A DNA stretch of 64,000 nt, taken from Planctomycetota bacterium. GTDB taxonomy: Bacteria > Planctomycetota > Planctomycetia > Pirellulales > Pirellulaceae. This document shows positions 26,040-36,200 of the stretch, one piece after another. Positions within the stretch are counted from its first letter, which is position 1. Each line of letters begins with the position of its first letter. Both the position numbers and the translations under genes were made by a program. The notes under the pieces were generated by a model, which was not told the DNA's origin, made no database searches, and worked only from the letters and a program-made list of their open reading frames with translations. The stretch spans positions 496,001 to 560,000 of the forward strand of contig CAUJHS010000022.1 of the NCBI GenBank assembly GCA_963204915.1. The letters are read 5' to 3'.

Positions 26040-26765
26040 ATGCCGCCGACGATTCCAACGCCTCATAGTTTTACATTGACCATTGATGGTCAAGACGTGA
26101 CGGCGACGGTAGGTCAATCCATTTTGCAGGTGGCCAATGAACATCACGTCGAAATTCCCACACTGTGCTACCTGGACGGTTTAAGCGTGTGGGGTGGTTG
26201 CCGCTTGTGCATGGTGCAGATTGTCGGACAAGCGCGCCTTGTCGCGGCCTGCGCCACCGCGGCGACGGAAGACATGCAAGTGGTTACCCAGTCGCCTCAG
26301 TTGCACGATTACCGCCAGACCATCCTCCAAATGTTGTTCGCCGAACGAAATCATATTTGCTCGATTTGCGTCGCGAACGGCCATTGCGAGTTACAGTCCT
26401 GGGGACAAAAGCTCGGGGTGGATCATATCGATCTGCCCTATCGCTACCCTGATCTTGATGTCGATAGCTCTCACCCGCGTTTTCGCTTGGATCACAACCG
26501 CTGCATCCTTTGCACCCGATGTGTGCGCGTGTGCGATGAGATCGAGGGCGCTCACACGCTCGATGTGATGGGCCGCGGAATTCAGAATATGATCATTCAC
26601 GACCTGAACGAACCCTGGGGCGACAGCACCACCTGCACGTCGTGCGGCAAATGCGTGCATGTCTGCCCCACGGGCGCCCTGAGCGAAAAAGGCACCAGCG
26701 TGGCTGAGATGGTCAAACGCCGCCAGTTCCTGCCTTACCTCACTGTCATGCGCGAGGCGAAGTAA
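26040..26765 (+). CDS. hoxU: NAD-linked hydrogenase electron-transfer subunit HoxU
   Basis: 241 aa, equivalent to the N-terminal part of NuoG. It has a plant-type 2Fe-2S domain ([19 protein letters not shown] ... ACAT), a His/Cys-ligated 4Fe-4S site ([15 protein letters not shown]) and a 2x[4Fe-4S] ferredoxin-like part ([13 protein letters not shown] and [14 protein letters not shown]). It wires the diaphorase HoxEF to the hydrogenase HoxYH. The stop codon overlaps the hoxY ATG by one base (TAATG), so the two are translationally coupled. Confidence 0.92.
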   Translation: MPPTIPTPHSFTLTIDGQDVTATVGQSILQVANEHHVEIPTLCYLDGLSVWGGCRLCMVQIVGQARLVAACATAATEDMQVVTQSPQLHDYRQTILQMLFAERNHICSICVANGHCELQSWGQKLGVDHIDLPYRYPDLDVDSSHPRFRLDHNRCILCTRCVRVCDEIEGAHTLDVMGRGIQNMIIHDLNEPWGDSTTCTSCGKCVHVCPTGALSEKGTSVAEMVKRRQFLPYLTVMREAK

Positions 26766-27322
26766 TGGCTGCTGGGGAAAAACCCAAACTCGCAACCGCT
26801 TGGTTGGAAGGCTGCTCGGGTTGCCACATGTCGTTTCTCGACATGGACGAACGTCTCATCGATCTGGCTGGCCTGGTCGAGATCGTCAGTTCGCCCTACG
26901 TCGATTACAAGGCATGGCCGGAACACATCGACATCACGTTGATCGAGGGAGGCATTGGCAGCGAGGAGGACCTGCATAAGGCCTTGGAGCTGCGCCGCCG
27001 TTCCAAGCTCCTCGTTTCCTTTGGCGACTGCGCGGTCACGGGCAATGTGCCTACGCTGCGCAATACGTACACTATCGCCGAGATTATGAAACACGCGTAT
27101 GAAGAAACCGCCGTCAACCGAATTGACGACGCCGAGCGTCCGTATCCTACGCAATACGTTCCAGCGCTGCGGCGCCAAGTGACGCCGGTCCATGCCGTTG
27201 TGCCGGTGGATGTGTTTTTGCCGGGTTGTCCTCCGCCAGCTGACGCGATTTTTTTTCTTGTGACCGAGTTGCTCGCCGGTCGGAAGCCCACCACAACAGA
27301 CTTCACACGCTTCGGTAAGTAA
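26765..27322 (+). CDS. hoxY: NiFe hydrogenase small subunit HoxY
   Basis: 185 aa, the short, cytoplasmic type of small subunit without a Tat signal. Ligands of the proximal 4Fe-4S cluster are seen in EGCSGCHMSF (residues 13-22), SFGDCAVTGNVPT and LPGCPPPADAI. The lack of the medial and distal cluster region is typical of group 3d bidirectional hydrogenases. It passes electrons between the NiFe site in HoxH and HoxU. 83 nt separate it from hoxH. Confidence 0.92.
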   Translation: MAAGEKPKLATAWLEGCSGCHMSFLDMDERLIDLAGLVEIVSSPYVDYKAWPEHIDITLIEGGIGSEEDLHKALELRRRSKLLVSFGDCAVTGNVPTLRNTYTIAEIMKHAYEETAVNRIDDAERPYPTQYVPALRRQVTPVHAVVPVDVFLPGCPPPADAIFFLVTELLAGRKPTTTDFTRFGK

Positions 27323-27405
27323 AGGCAATCGCGCGGCGCATTGCCCCTGGCTTCAAACGCCCGCGTGACGACGAGACTCCCGGCGAACTCGATTTTGGAA
27401 GTTCC

Positions 27406-28830
27406 ATGGCCCAAACCATTACGATTAACCCAGTTACAAGGATCGAAGGGCACGCCAAGATCACGCTCCACTTGGACGATCAAGGCAAGGTGGCCGACGC
27501 GATGTTTCACATCACGCAGTTCCGCGGCTTCGAGAAATTTGTCGAGGGGCGCCCCCTTCGAGAAATGCCGTCGATTATGGCCCGAATTTGCGGCATTTGC
27601 CCTGTAAGCCACTTAGTTGCTTCGGCTAAAGCATGCGACGAACTCCTGGCAGTCGAAATTCCGGCCGTCGCCGCCAAGTTACGTCGCGTAATGAACTTGG
27701 CGCAGCTCGTCCAATCGCACGCGTTGAGCTTCTTTCATCTTTCCAGTCCCGATTTGATGTTGGGCATGGACGCCGACCCCAAGGAGCGAAACATTTTTGG
27801 GCTAATCGCGAAGCATCCCGAGTTCGCCCGCGACGGAATCCTGCTACGTAAGTTCGGACAACAAATTATTGAACGCCTTGGAGGCAAACGCATACATCCG
27901 GCCTGGGTTGTGCCGGGAGGAGTGAATGAACCGCTCGCAGAGCAAACGCGCAACGAAATCCTTTCCGAGATTCCTGGCGCGTTGGCCATTGCCCGGCGAA
28001 CGCTTGAGTGGTTCAAGTCGATCGCGCCAAAGTTCGAGGAAGAGATTGAATCCTTCGCCAACTTTCCCACGATGCATCTGGGACTCGTCGGTCCGCGCGG
28101 CGAGTTGGAACACTATGACGGCGCTATGCGGTTCTGTAACGAGGATGGCGAAAAGATTGTCGATCTTACGGAGCACCGCCGTTACGACGAATTCATTGGA
28201 GAATTCGTCGAACCTTGGACGTACCTGAAGTTCCCTTTCTTTAAAAAGCGAGGTTATCCCGACGGCGTCTATCGTGTGGGGCCGCTTTCGCGATTGATTG
28301 TGGCCGATCGATGCGGCACGCCCCTGGCCGATCACGAATTGACCGACTTTCGATTGCGTTTAGGCCGCGCACCGATGAGCAGTTTTTACAGTCATTGGGC
28401 CCGCCTGATTGAATGCATCTACGGGTGCGAGAAGCTCGTGCAGTTGCTAGAAGCTCCAGACATTCTGGATGAGTACGTACAGTCGCGAGCTAGTGTGAAT
28501 CGGCTCGAAGGCGTCGGTGTTTCCGAAGCGCCGCGCGGCACACTGCTGCATCATTATCGTATCGACCGCAACGGGCAAATGCGGTGGTTGAACCTAATCA
28601 TCGCGACAGGACACAACAACCTGGCGATGAACCGCGGCATAAAGCAAGCGGCCGAGCGGTTTATCCGCGCTGAGAAGATCGAAGAAGGCGCGCTGAATCG
28701 TGTCGAAGCGGTCATCCGCGCTTTTGACCCTTGCCTGAGCTGTTCGACGCATGCCTGGGGTCAAATGCAATTGCTCATGCAACTTCGGGGGCCGCAAGGC
28801 GAACTGCTTCATGAGCTGCGCCGCGATTGA
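27406..28830 (+). CDS. hoxH: NiFe hydrogenase large subunit HoxH
   Basis: 474 aa catalytic subunit binding the NiFe(CN)2CO centre. The L1 motif ARICGICPVSH (about residues 62-72) and the L2 motif FDPCLSCSTHA near the C-terminus supply the four Cys ligands. RIEGHAKI at the N-terminus is also characteristic. About 25 residues follow the L2 His and would be removed by the protease encoded next door after nickel insertion. No hypA-F genes are in the window, so assembly factors must lie elsewhere. The N-terminal ATG at 27406 gives MAQTITINPVTRIEGH, typical of HoxH. Confidence 0.94.
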   Translation: MAQTITINPVTRIEGHAKITLHLDDQGKVADAMFHITQFRGFEKFVEGRPLREMPSIMARICGICPVSHLVASAKACDELLAVEIPAVAAKLRRVMNLAQLVQSHALSFFHLSSPDLMLGMDADPKERNIFGLIAKHPEFARDGILLRKFGQQIIERLGGKRIHPAWVVPGGVNEPLAEQTRNEILSEIPGALAIARRTLEWFKSIAPKFEEEIESFANFPTMHLGLVGPRGELEHYDGAMRFCNEDGEKIVDLTEHRRYDEFIGEFVEPWTYLKFPFFKKRGYPDGVYRVGPLSRLIVADRCGTPLADHELTDFRLRLGRAPMSSFYSHWARLIECIYGCEKLVQLLEAPDILDEYVQSRASVNRLEGVGVSEAPRGTLLHHYRIDRNGQMRWLNLIIATGHNNLAMNRGIKQAAERFIRAEKIEEGALNRVEAVIRAFDPCLSCSTHAWGQMQLLMQLRGPQGELLHELRRD

Positions 28831-28841
28831 ACGAGCGGTTC

Positions 28842-29333
28842 ATGGATTCTCAAATCCTCATCATCGGTGTTGGCAACTCGCTACGTGGGGACGACGGCGC
28901 CGGTCCGGCCGTCGTGAAAGCGCTCAGCAAGACGCTCGTGGATCCGCGCGTTCGGTTGATGACGATCCATCAACCTTTGCCCGAACTGGCCGAAGTGATG
29001 CAGGCGGCGCATGCCGTGATCTTGGTCGATGCTCATGCTGCAGAGTATTCTCGCGGCGCGGCTTGGCGACCGATGGAACCAGCGCCCTCCGAGGTGATGA
29101 ACATGCATTGCCTTACGCCCGAAGCAGTCGTTCAGTTGGCTCGCATGCTGTTTGGTTTTACAGGCGCCGCTTATGCTTGCGAGATTGCGGGAGAACGATT
29201 TGAGCTGGAAGAATCGCTTTCCCCTTTAGCCCAACAGGCCATAGCCGAGGCGATTCACCAGATTACGACGCAGGTTCGCGCGTGGCTGGACAAAAGCGAG
29301 CCAACCCTCGACGCGCGCTCCACGGTGGGTTAA
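28842..29333 (+). CDS. hoxW: Hydrogenase maturation protease HoxW
   Basis: 163 aa aspartic-type endopeptidase of the HycI/HybD family that trims the C-terminal tail of HoxH once nickel is in place. Motif GVGNSLRGDDGAGP at the N-terminus, LVDAHAAE in the middle and MHCLTPEAVVQLARMLFG (family HHLSPxD-like, metal ligand His) support the call. The frame opens at a TTG overlapping the hoxH stop (28827), but the ATG at 28842 better fits the family. It is the last gene of the hox operon. Its C-terminal 20 residues are non-conserved. Confidence 0.88.
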   Translation: MDSQILIIGVGNSLRGDDGAGPAVVKALSKTLVDPRVRLMTIHQPLPELAEVMQAAHAVILVDAHAAEYSRGAAWRPMEPAPSEVMNMHCLTPEAVVQLARMLFGFTGAAYACEIAGERFELEESLSPLAQQAIAEAIHQITTQVRAWLDKSEPTLDARSTVG

Positions 29334-29384
29334 GTTTCACATTAGCTAAACTGGTTGTTCGTCAATGATTCTAGGAGCGATGCT

Positions 29385-30080
29385 ATGCAACGTAAGTTGA
29401 CTTTTAGTTGGTTGGCGGCGATGTTGTTCACGGCGCCGACCTTCGCAGCCGATGCAGTTCAACCGTTCAACGGCAAAGACCTGTCGGGTTGGGAAATGAA
29501 GGAACCCAAAGACCGCAGTCATTGGAAGGTTGGTTTGGCGGCCGTCAATTCACAAAAGACGAATGAAATCGTTCTGGCGGACAAGCCAGAAGGCGAGCCA
29601 GGGCATCTGGTCAACGTCCAAGGCGGCGGCGTTGACATTTACACCAAAGACCACTGGGGCGACGCCACGATCGAAGTGGAAGTCCTTATTCCGCGCGGTT
29701 CGAACTCGGGCATCTATGTGATGGGCGAGTACGAAGTACAAGTGTTTGACAGTTTCGGCAAAGAAAAACTGAGCCAAAGCGATATCGGAGCTTTATACAG
29801 CGCAGCAGCGCCGAAAGTGAACGCCATCAAAAAGCCGGGCGAATGGAATCAGTTCGTGATCGAATTCCAAGCGCCTCGTTTTGATGACCAAGGAAAAAAG
29901 ACCTCCAACGCCAAGTTCATCAAAGTCGTCTTGAATGGCCAGACGCTACACGAAAACGTCGAGATGAAAGGCCCCACGCCGACGGGTGTCAGCGGCAAAG
30001 AGGCGCCAACCGGCCCGCTCATGTTTCAGGGCGATCACGGTCCTGTGGCATACCGAAACCTTCGAATCACTCCGAAGTAG
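29385..30080 (+). CDS. Secreted DUF1080 protein (3-keto-disaccharide hydrolase family)
   Basis: 231 aa. A signal peptide occupies about residues 1-21 (Arg-Lys, hydrophobic core, TFAADA cleavage region). The rest is one DUF1080 concanavalin-like domain: FNGKDLSGWEM, the IEVEVLIPRGSNSGIYV core and the GPLMFQGDHGPVAYRNLRI end motif are diagnostic. The family is greatly expanded in planctomycetes and includes 3-keto-glycoside hydrolases. Substrate specificity is unknown. The ATG at 29385 has an AGGAG site 8 nt upstream and directly starts the signal peptide. Confidence 0.88.
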   Translation: MQRKLTFSWLAAMLFTAPTFAADAVQPFNGKDLSGWEMKEPKDRSHWKVGLAAVNSQKTNEIVLADKPEGEPGHLVNVQGGGVDIYTKDHWGDATIEVEVLIPRGSNSGIYVMGEYEVQVFDSFGKEKLSQSDIGALYSAAAPKVNAIKKPGEWNQFVIEFQAPRFDDQGKKTSNAKFIKVVLNGQTLHENVEMKGPTPTGVSGKEAPTGPLMFQGDHGPVAYRNLRITPK

Positions 30081-30187
30081 CGGTGCGACTCCGATGGGGA
30101 ACGCGCGCCTTGCCAACCATCTACAATTTCCTGGCGGACGCCTGGCCAGGGTGTGCTGCGACTTTCCCCACATACATATTCTCCGTC

Positions 30188-31084
30188 ATGCACGTATTTG
30201 TCACAGGTTCGACCGGTCTCGTCGGTAATCGGCTGATTGCCGAACTTCAAAGCGACGGCCATCAGGTCACTCGCCTGGTGCGCCGCTCGCCCAAGGCGGG
30301 CGAAGCGCTGTGGAATTACCAGGAGCGCCAAATCGACCTAGACAAGCTCGCTGCGGCCGATGCCGTGGTTCATCTTGCCGGAGAAAACATTGCCGATGGC
30401 CGCTGGAACGACGATAAGAAACGCCGAATTCGCGAAAGTCGCGAAGTGGGAACACGCTTTCTGGCGGAATCGCTGACTAAGCTGCCGCACAGGCCGCGTG
30501 TACTCGTGGCGGCGTCAGCTACGGGATATTACGGCGATCGTGATGATGAAAAACTCACCGAGTCCAGTCCTCCCGGCAAAGGCTTTCTGCCCGACGTTTG
30601 TTTAGCCTGGGAGATGGCCTGCCAACCTGCGGTGAACGCGGGGGTGCGCGTCGTAAATATACGCATTGGAGTGGTGCTTAGCCGAGAAGGGGGCGCGCTT
30701 GCCAAGATGCTGCTTCCTTTCCAAATGGGAGCTGGCGGCGTTATTGGTCACGGGCGACAATGGTGGAGTTGGATCACGCTCGACGACCTGGTGCGGGCCA
30801 TGCAATTCGCATTAAACCAAAGCAATGTGGTCGGGCCCATCAACGGCACAGCGCCGAATCCTGTAACAAACCGGGAATTTACCAAGACGCTTGGGCGTGT
30901 TCTGAACCGTCCTACAATCTTCCCCATGCCTGCCTTCGCTGCTCGTTTGGCGCTGGGAGAAATGGCGAATGATTTGCTCTTGGCGAGCGTTCAAGTTTAC
31001 CCTCGCCAATTACAGCAATACGGGTTTCAATTTCGGTATCCCGAATTGGAACCAGCCCTCCGGCACGTTCTCAACCGAGCCTAG
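30188..31084 (+). CDS. TIGR01777 family NAD(P)-dependent epimerase
   Basis: 298 aa atypical SDR (SDR39U1/YfcH type). Motif order: GSTGLVGNRLIAEL dinucleotide loop at residues 7-20, VHLAGENIADGRW, SATGYYGDRDDE, GFLPDVCLAWE, and a C-terminal DUF1731-like end (LLASVQVYPRQLQQYGFQF). The function of this family is not firmly known, and a role in nucleotide-sugar or cell-division related chemistry has been proposed. ATG 30188 is the family start, while the longer frame to 30083 is not conserved-looking. It is 107 nt downstream of the DUF1080 gene. Confidence 0.85.
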   Translation: MHVFVTGSTGLVGNRLIAELQSDGHQVTRLVRRSPKAGEALWNYQERQIDLDKLAAADAVVHLAGENIADGRWNDDKKRRIRESREVGTRFLAESLTKLPHRPRVLVAASATGYYGDRDDEKLTESSPPGKGFLPDVCLAWEMACQPAVNAGVRVVNIRIGVVLSREGGALAKMLLPFQMGAGGVIGHGRQWWSWITLDDLVRAMQFALNQSNVVGPINGTAPNPVTNREFTKTLGRVLNRPTIFPMPAFAARLALGEMANDLLLASVQVYPRQLQQYGFQFRYPELEPALRHVLNRA

Positions 31085-31152
31085 TTCAAGAAAGACGGCT
31101 CAGGAAAAACGCAAAAATATTTGTAGAAAACCTTCTCGTGCAAAAGGTCCCA

Positions 31153-31170
31153 CGTCGAATTGTTTCGACG
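31153..31170 (+). terminator. Intrinsic terminator candidate
   Basis: Perfect 7-bp stem CGTCGAA / TTCGACG with a TTGT tetraloop, followed after nine bases by TTTTTCCTATTTTTC. It lies 68 nt after the epimerase stop codon. Confidence 0.45.
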
Positions 31171-31372
31171 AGTTTCTCGGTTTTTCCTATTTTTCTCGGA
31201 GTTTCTGCACCTCCGCCGCGCCGTGCACCCGGCAGTCGCCGAACCAAGCGCAATCGCCGCACCTCGCCAATTCGCCTTTACCTCGCAGGCGGTTTTAGTT
31301 TACCATCGCCAAGGCTACCCTTTGTTGCGCTGCGCGCAAGGGTATTGCCATAGTCGCAAGGGAGTGCGAATC

Positions 31373-33331
31373 ATGACTGGACTGGCCCTATTGCTGGCCG
31401 CGTCGGCCATGGGGGTCGATTACGGATGGCGCCCTCATGAAGACGGCGGGCTGGAGTATATCATCCAGGTGGAGCCCGAGGTCTTTGCGTCGCTACAGGC
31501 TGGCGGCGAGATCGTGAGCGAAATCCACCCACAGGCTCACGATGTGCGCCGATTCCGCATCCGCATCGGACGCGGCAAGCTTCCGCGGGATGGGGGCGAG
31601 CAGCTGGCGGCCGATGACGGACCCTTGCCTCCAGCCCCGCTGGGCGAAGACACTCCCAATACGAAAAAGTCTCCCATCGCAAACGTCGCCTCCACGGCAA
31701 CTAGCCGATTGCGTTCGGCCAGTCCGCCGCTCAACCATTTGGCACAAGGATCTGGATACGGTGGTGCGTTCGGTGGATTCAGCGGCGCTTATAACCGCGC
31801 TGCGAGCACGTCGGCTTCGACCACCACCAACAACAACTCAACACCCGCCGCCGCCAACGCCGCCAACACACGACCCACGGGCTCTTATGGAACTACGGGC
31901 TCCGCGGGTTCGACCTACAACAACCCAACGTATATTGGTTCATCTCGCTCAGGCAACAGCGACTACTCAACCGGAACGGCAACAACAGGTTCGACCTCGT
32001 CCAGTCGCAATCCCACGGTTGCCGATTCGTCGTGGACGCGCGGCGAAGTACGCACCGCGAGCAATCAGCAACCGGTAACATCAAACACCGCCGCTACGAA
32101 CGCGACGGCGCCTAACGGCGCAACCACGGGCGCCTCGACGACCGCGGGAAGCTCAACGCCTCAGTACAGCACGCAATCTGGCACGGCATCGCAAGGGCCG
32201 CCGCCGTTGACTTCCGCGACGGGCAGCTACAGCCCTTCATCCTCGTCGTCAGGACAAAGCCAGCCCTCGGCTCAACCGCGATATACGGGACAAGGTCAAC
32301 CAACGGGGCAAACCCAAACCACCAGTTCTTCGCAACCGACTCAGCAATACGCAACGGGTTCTAGCGGCCAAGCAACCTCTCAACCCCAATACAACACTCC
32401 AACAGGCCTTGGCGAGTACTCAGGCAGCGCCACGAACCGGAATGTGGATACAGCCACCGGCGGCTATAGCGCCACGATTCGTGACACTTCGCCGAATTCG
32501 GTGAATTCAAACGCCGCAAACGACGCCAATTATGGGGCGGGTCGCTACGGACCACTGACGCCGGTCAATTCCGGGTACGACGATCCGCGCAATCCTCCGC
32601 AGGGGAACTCGACGCAGGGCGATACACCGCAGCTCAACACACCGCAAAACAACCCATCTGCACAGGCGCCCAATGGCAGTTGGGCGAATACTTCTGCGCA
32701 AAATCCACAATACAACAACTCGCAGCCACCACCGACCTATCCTCCGCGTACCGATCCGGGGTACGGCTCGAACACAAATTATGCGGCAGGAACGCCGCTC
32801 GCACCGCCTGCGGCCAATCCCAACTATGCACAACCACCGTATGCTCCCTACGGTCAGTACGGCGCCGCGCCGCCCGCCCATCCGTTAGCCAACTATGGCT
32901 ACGCGCCTGCCGGCGGCACGCCGTACCAGTACGCAGCACAACTGGGGGCGGGTTATGGATACGGACAGACCCCCGGGTATTATGCAATGCCGCCGTTGGC
33001 GCCGCCTACATTAACGGCAGCCTCAAATGAAAACTCCTCGTCTAGTTCGCGAAGCCGACGCTATGACGATGACGAAGACGAGGATGACCGCCCTCGCCGC
33101 AGCTATGTGGCCGATCTTCCGGCGCCGCCCGTGACGCCCACACCGGCCGCCGCCCCGGCGACGCAGCCCAACCTCGTTACCTCCGAACCGTGGCTGGCGT
33201 TCACGATCACCATTGTGTTGTTGTTTGCGTCCATCGGCGGCAACATTTACTTGCTTTGGATCTCGCAAGATTTTTATTGGCGTTATAAAGAGCTTGCGAA
33301 CGACTTGCGGAATTTCAACTCGGCAGGATAA
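31373..33331 (+). CDS. Gln/Ser/Thr/Pro-rich disordered protein with one C-terminal membrane helix
   Basis: 652 aa. Residues 1-15 are hydrophobic (MTGLALLLAASAMG), and 20-65 form a short folded domain with IIQVEPEVFASLQAGGE. About residues 120-560 are low-complexity, made of Ser, Thr, Asn, Gln, Gly, Ala and Pro with many TSS, QPQ and NYG-type steps. A Ser/Arg and Asp/Glu-rich segment follows, then one membrane helix (about 610-632) and a WRYKELANDLRN tail. The start has an AAGGGAG site 8 nt upstream. The open frame to 31160 adds improbable Phe/Arg-rich sequence. Planctomycetes carry similar proteins of unknown function. The composition suggests intrinsic disorder or a surface-tethered polymer-like segment. 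Confidence 0.75.
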   Translation: MTGLALLLAASAMGVDYGWRPHEDGGLEYIIQVEPEVFASLQAGGEIVSEIHPQAHDVRRFRIRIGRGKLPRDGGEQLAADDGPLPPAPLGEDTPNTKKSPIANVASTATSRLRSASPPLNHLAQGSGYGGAFGGFSGAYNRAASTSASTTTNNNSTPAAANAANTRPTGSYGTTGSAGSTYNNPTYIGSSRSGNSDYSTGTATTGSTSSSRNPTVADSSWTRGEVRTASNQQPVTSNTAATNATAPNGATTGASTTAGSSTPQYSTQSGTASQGPPPLTSATGSYSPSSSSSGQSQPSAQPRYTGQGQPTGQTQTTSSSQPTQQYATGSSGQATSQPQYNTPTGLGEYSGSATNRNVDTATGGYSATIRDTSPNSVNSNAANDANYGAGRYGPLTPVNSGYDDPRNPPQGNSTQGDTPQLNTPQNNPSAQAPNGSWANTSAQNPQYNNSQPPPTYPPRTDPGYGSNTNYAAGTPLAPPAANPNYAQPPYAPYGQYGAAPPAHPLANYGYAPAGGTPYQYAAQLGAGYGYGQTPGYYAMPPLAPPTLTAASNENSSSSSRSRRYDDDEDEDDRPRRSYVADLPAPPVTPTPAAAPATQPNLVTSEPWLAFTITIVLLFASIGGNIYLLWISQDFYWRYKELANDLRNFNSAG

Positions 33332-33346
33332 TCGCCGAGCCGAACC

Positions 33347-33389
33347 GTCTGGGCTTCGCTGCTTATCGCACGCCACGAAAAGCCCAGAC
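33347..33389. terminator. 10-bp inverted repeat between convergent genes
   Basis: Perfect arms GTCTGGGCTT / AAGCCCAGAC separated by 23 nt in the 77-nt gap between the convergent low-complexity protein gene and rtcA. No T run follows on either strand. It is most likely a bidirectional transcription stop. Confidence 0.4.
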
Positions 33390-33408
33390 GACGCACCCCG
33401 TGCGCACT

Positions 33409-34449
33409 CTACGCGGGTCCCACCTTGACTGTGGTCACCCCGTCACGCTCATCTACAGCGATCACGATTTCCAGGAACTGTCGCAACACTTCCATGTGCG
33501 TATGAGCGTGTTGCGATAACGGGCCGGTGCGGAACTGCCCGCCGCCTCGATTCTGCCAAGCGGAAAGCCCCATTGGCAGCAAAAGCTGATCGGCCAGATG
33601 CTCGCCGACCGGAACGCCCGATTCCAGATACGCTTGCGCTTCGCGCCAGGCGTGTAGCGCCACCGTTTCCGCCTTGACGCCTTTCTGGCCTACGGCGCCA
33701 AATACTTCGGTCACGTGCTCATGTTCAAGTTCGATTAAGACCACGTTGCCGGGACCGTCGGCCGTAACCGACTCGACCGAGAAGCACGATTCCTCCCAGC
33801 CGGAATGTTCGGCGATGGTCCTGCACTCGCGCAGGGCGATGTGCGCGGGCAGGTTCGCCACGAGTGCTCGCACGCGGCCACTCCGCAGCGGGCCTCGCTC
33901 CAGCAACTCCAGCGGCTGGAGCGAGTCGCCCGGCTGAATTCGCACCGTCAGGCGGCCTCCGCCGGCAGGATAAAACCCAGCGCGGTACAGCGTCGCATCG
34001 AGCTTCGGCCCCATTCGGGCGATGAGCGGGAGATACGTTTTGGCGAGGAATTCAAACGGCGGCGCCAAGGGGTTGTGCGTGCCGCCTTCCAGGTGCAGCA
34101 CACTGGGACCGTGCATGTGGAGCAACGCGGGCAGTACGGTTTGCGCCACAAGCGAGGTGCTGCCGGCAGAGCCGATGCGGAAATCATACTCGCCGGGGCG
34201 CACTTCGCCTGGTTCAAACACCAGCCGCGTCGAGCCAAGTTCCGCGCCTTCCACGCGGGCCTGGCCCACGTCGGCCGCCGCTTTGACAGCTACCAGGTGC
34301 TGCCGCGCCAGCCCCGGCTTAGCGCGGCGCGCGCGAAGGTTCTCAATCGTGAAGGGCCGGCCCGTCACGAGCGAAAGCGCCAGCGACGAGCGTACGATTT
34401 GGCCGCCCCCTTCGCCAAAGGAACCGTCAATGTGCAATGGCGCTGTCAT
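33409..34449 (-). CDS. rtcA: RNA 3'-terminal phosphate cyclase
   Basis: 346 aa (family about 340). RtcA converts RNA 3'-phosphates to 2',3'-cyclic phosphates using ATP through a covalent His-AMP. Motifs are clear: DGSFGEGGGQIVRSSLALS at the N-terminus, RIGSAGSTSLVAQTVLPALL, GGTHNPLAPPFEF, FYPAGGG, and near the end GPLSQHAHTHM, which carries the adenylylated His. ATG 34449 is the family start. A small membrane-protein gene ends two bases before it, so the two are translationally coupled. No rtcB or rtcR is seen. Confidence 0.93.
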   Translation of the reverse strand: MTAPLHIDGSFGEGGGQIVRSSLALSLVTGRPFTIENLRARRAKPGLARQHLVAVKAAADVGQARVEGAELGSTRLVFEPGEVRPGEYDFRIGSAGSTSLVAQTVLPALLHMHGPSVLHLEGGTHNPLAPPFEFLAKTYLPLIARMGPKLDATLYRAGFYPAGGGRLTVRIQPGDSLQPLELLERGPLRSGRVRALVANLPAHIALRECRTIAEHSGWEESCFSVESVTADGPGNVVLIELEHEHVTEVFGAVGQKGVKAETVALHAWREAQAYLESGVPVGEHLADQLLLPMGLSAWQNRGGGQFRTGPLSQHAHTHMEVLRQFLEIVIAVDERDGVTTVKVGPA

Positions 34450-34450
34450 G

Positions 34451-34702
34451 TCACTTCCAACCCCACAATTTCCCATAGCGTTCCAGCGGCTCTTTGAGCG
34501 GCGTGTGGTCGTGCAGCCAGATGACCGGGGCGTAAATCGCCTCGACGGCGTCATGGCTCTGGCCGGTTTGTTGCACAAGGGCCACCACAGGGCCAATGCT
34601 CAAAACGTACAGCACTGGGGCTAAGAACAGCATCAACAAGACCGCGGCCAGAGGCCGGAAGTTCGCAGATTCGTTCGGTTTTTGGCCCGGCTGTTCTTTC
34701 AT
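34451..34702 (-). CDS. Small single-span membrane protein, coupled to rtcA
   Basis: 83 aa. A polar N-terminus (MKEQPGQKPNES) is followed by one long hydrophobic helix at about residues 18-42 (AAVLLMLFLAPVLYVLSIGP), then a helix with APVIWLHDHTPLKEPLERY. It has no enzymatic motif and no recognised family. Its stop codon is one base from the rtcA start, which makes co-translation likely. A functional link to RNA end processing is only inference. Confidence 0.6.
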   Translation of the reverse strand: MKEQPGQKPNESANFRPLAAVLLMLFLAPVLYVLSIGPVVALVQQTGQSHDAVEAIYAPVIWLHDHTPLKEPLERYGKLWGWK

Positions 34703-34862
34703 AGCGGGTTGCTCGTCGACGATGGGGGGGACCTATCGCCATTGTTCGCCATTTGCCGACCCGAGACAATCAACCCCCGCGAATTCCTAGGGAATGCCTT
34801 CCCCATCGCGCAAGACAACAAGGGCGTGCGGTAGCGTGAATCATCGCTGCGCCGTATGATGA

Positions 34863-35894
<1,032 letters not shown>

Positions 35895-35962
35895 GCGTAT
35901 CCCGGGTTAGCACGCAATTCACGGCGGAAGGGCGGCATGAAGCGCGCTCCAAGCCCCCGTTT

Positions 35963-36151
35963 TCACTCGTCTTCGCTCGCGTCCCAACCTTCCGCGAGGT
36001 CCGCGTCTTCGCGCTCCACAGGAACACTATACCCTTCGTCATACCAACGCCCTAGGTCGATCTGCCGACAACGTTCACTACAAAACGGCATGGCCGGACT
36101 ATAGTCCGTATCAAAGGTTCGTCGGCAGATAGGACAACGGATCAGGGGCAT
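35963..36151 (-). CDS. yacG: DNA gyrase inhibitor YacG-type zinc protein
   Basis: 62 aa. The zinc site is C-x2-C-x15-C-x3-C (CPICRRTF ... FCSERCRQIDLGRW), the diagnostic YacG pattern. The acidic C-terminal tail (EREDADLAEGWDASEDE) is also typical. In E. coli YacG binds GyrB and blocks DNA binding. It is last in the grpE-fmdB-yacG string. The short length is normal for the family. Confidence 0.9.
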   Translation of the reverse strand: MPLIRCPICRRTFDTDYSPAMPFCSERCRQIDLGRWYDEGYSVPVEREDADLAEGWDASEDE

Positions 36152-36200
36152 TGACTTCGCCGGCGCGTCGGGCGCGCCATCTCATATTGCGTGAGCTTGC

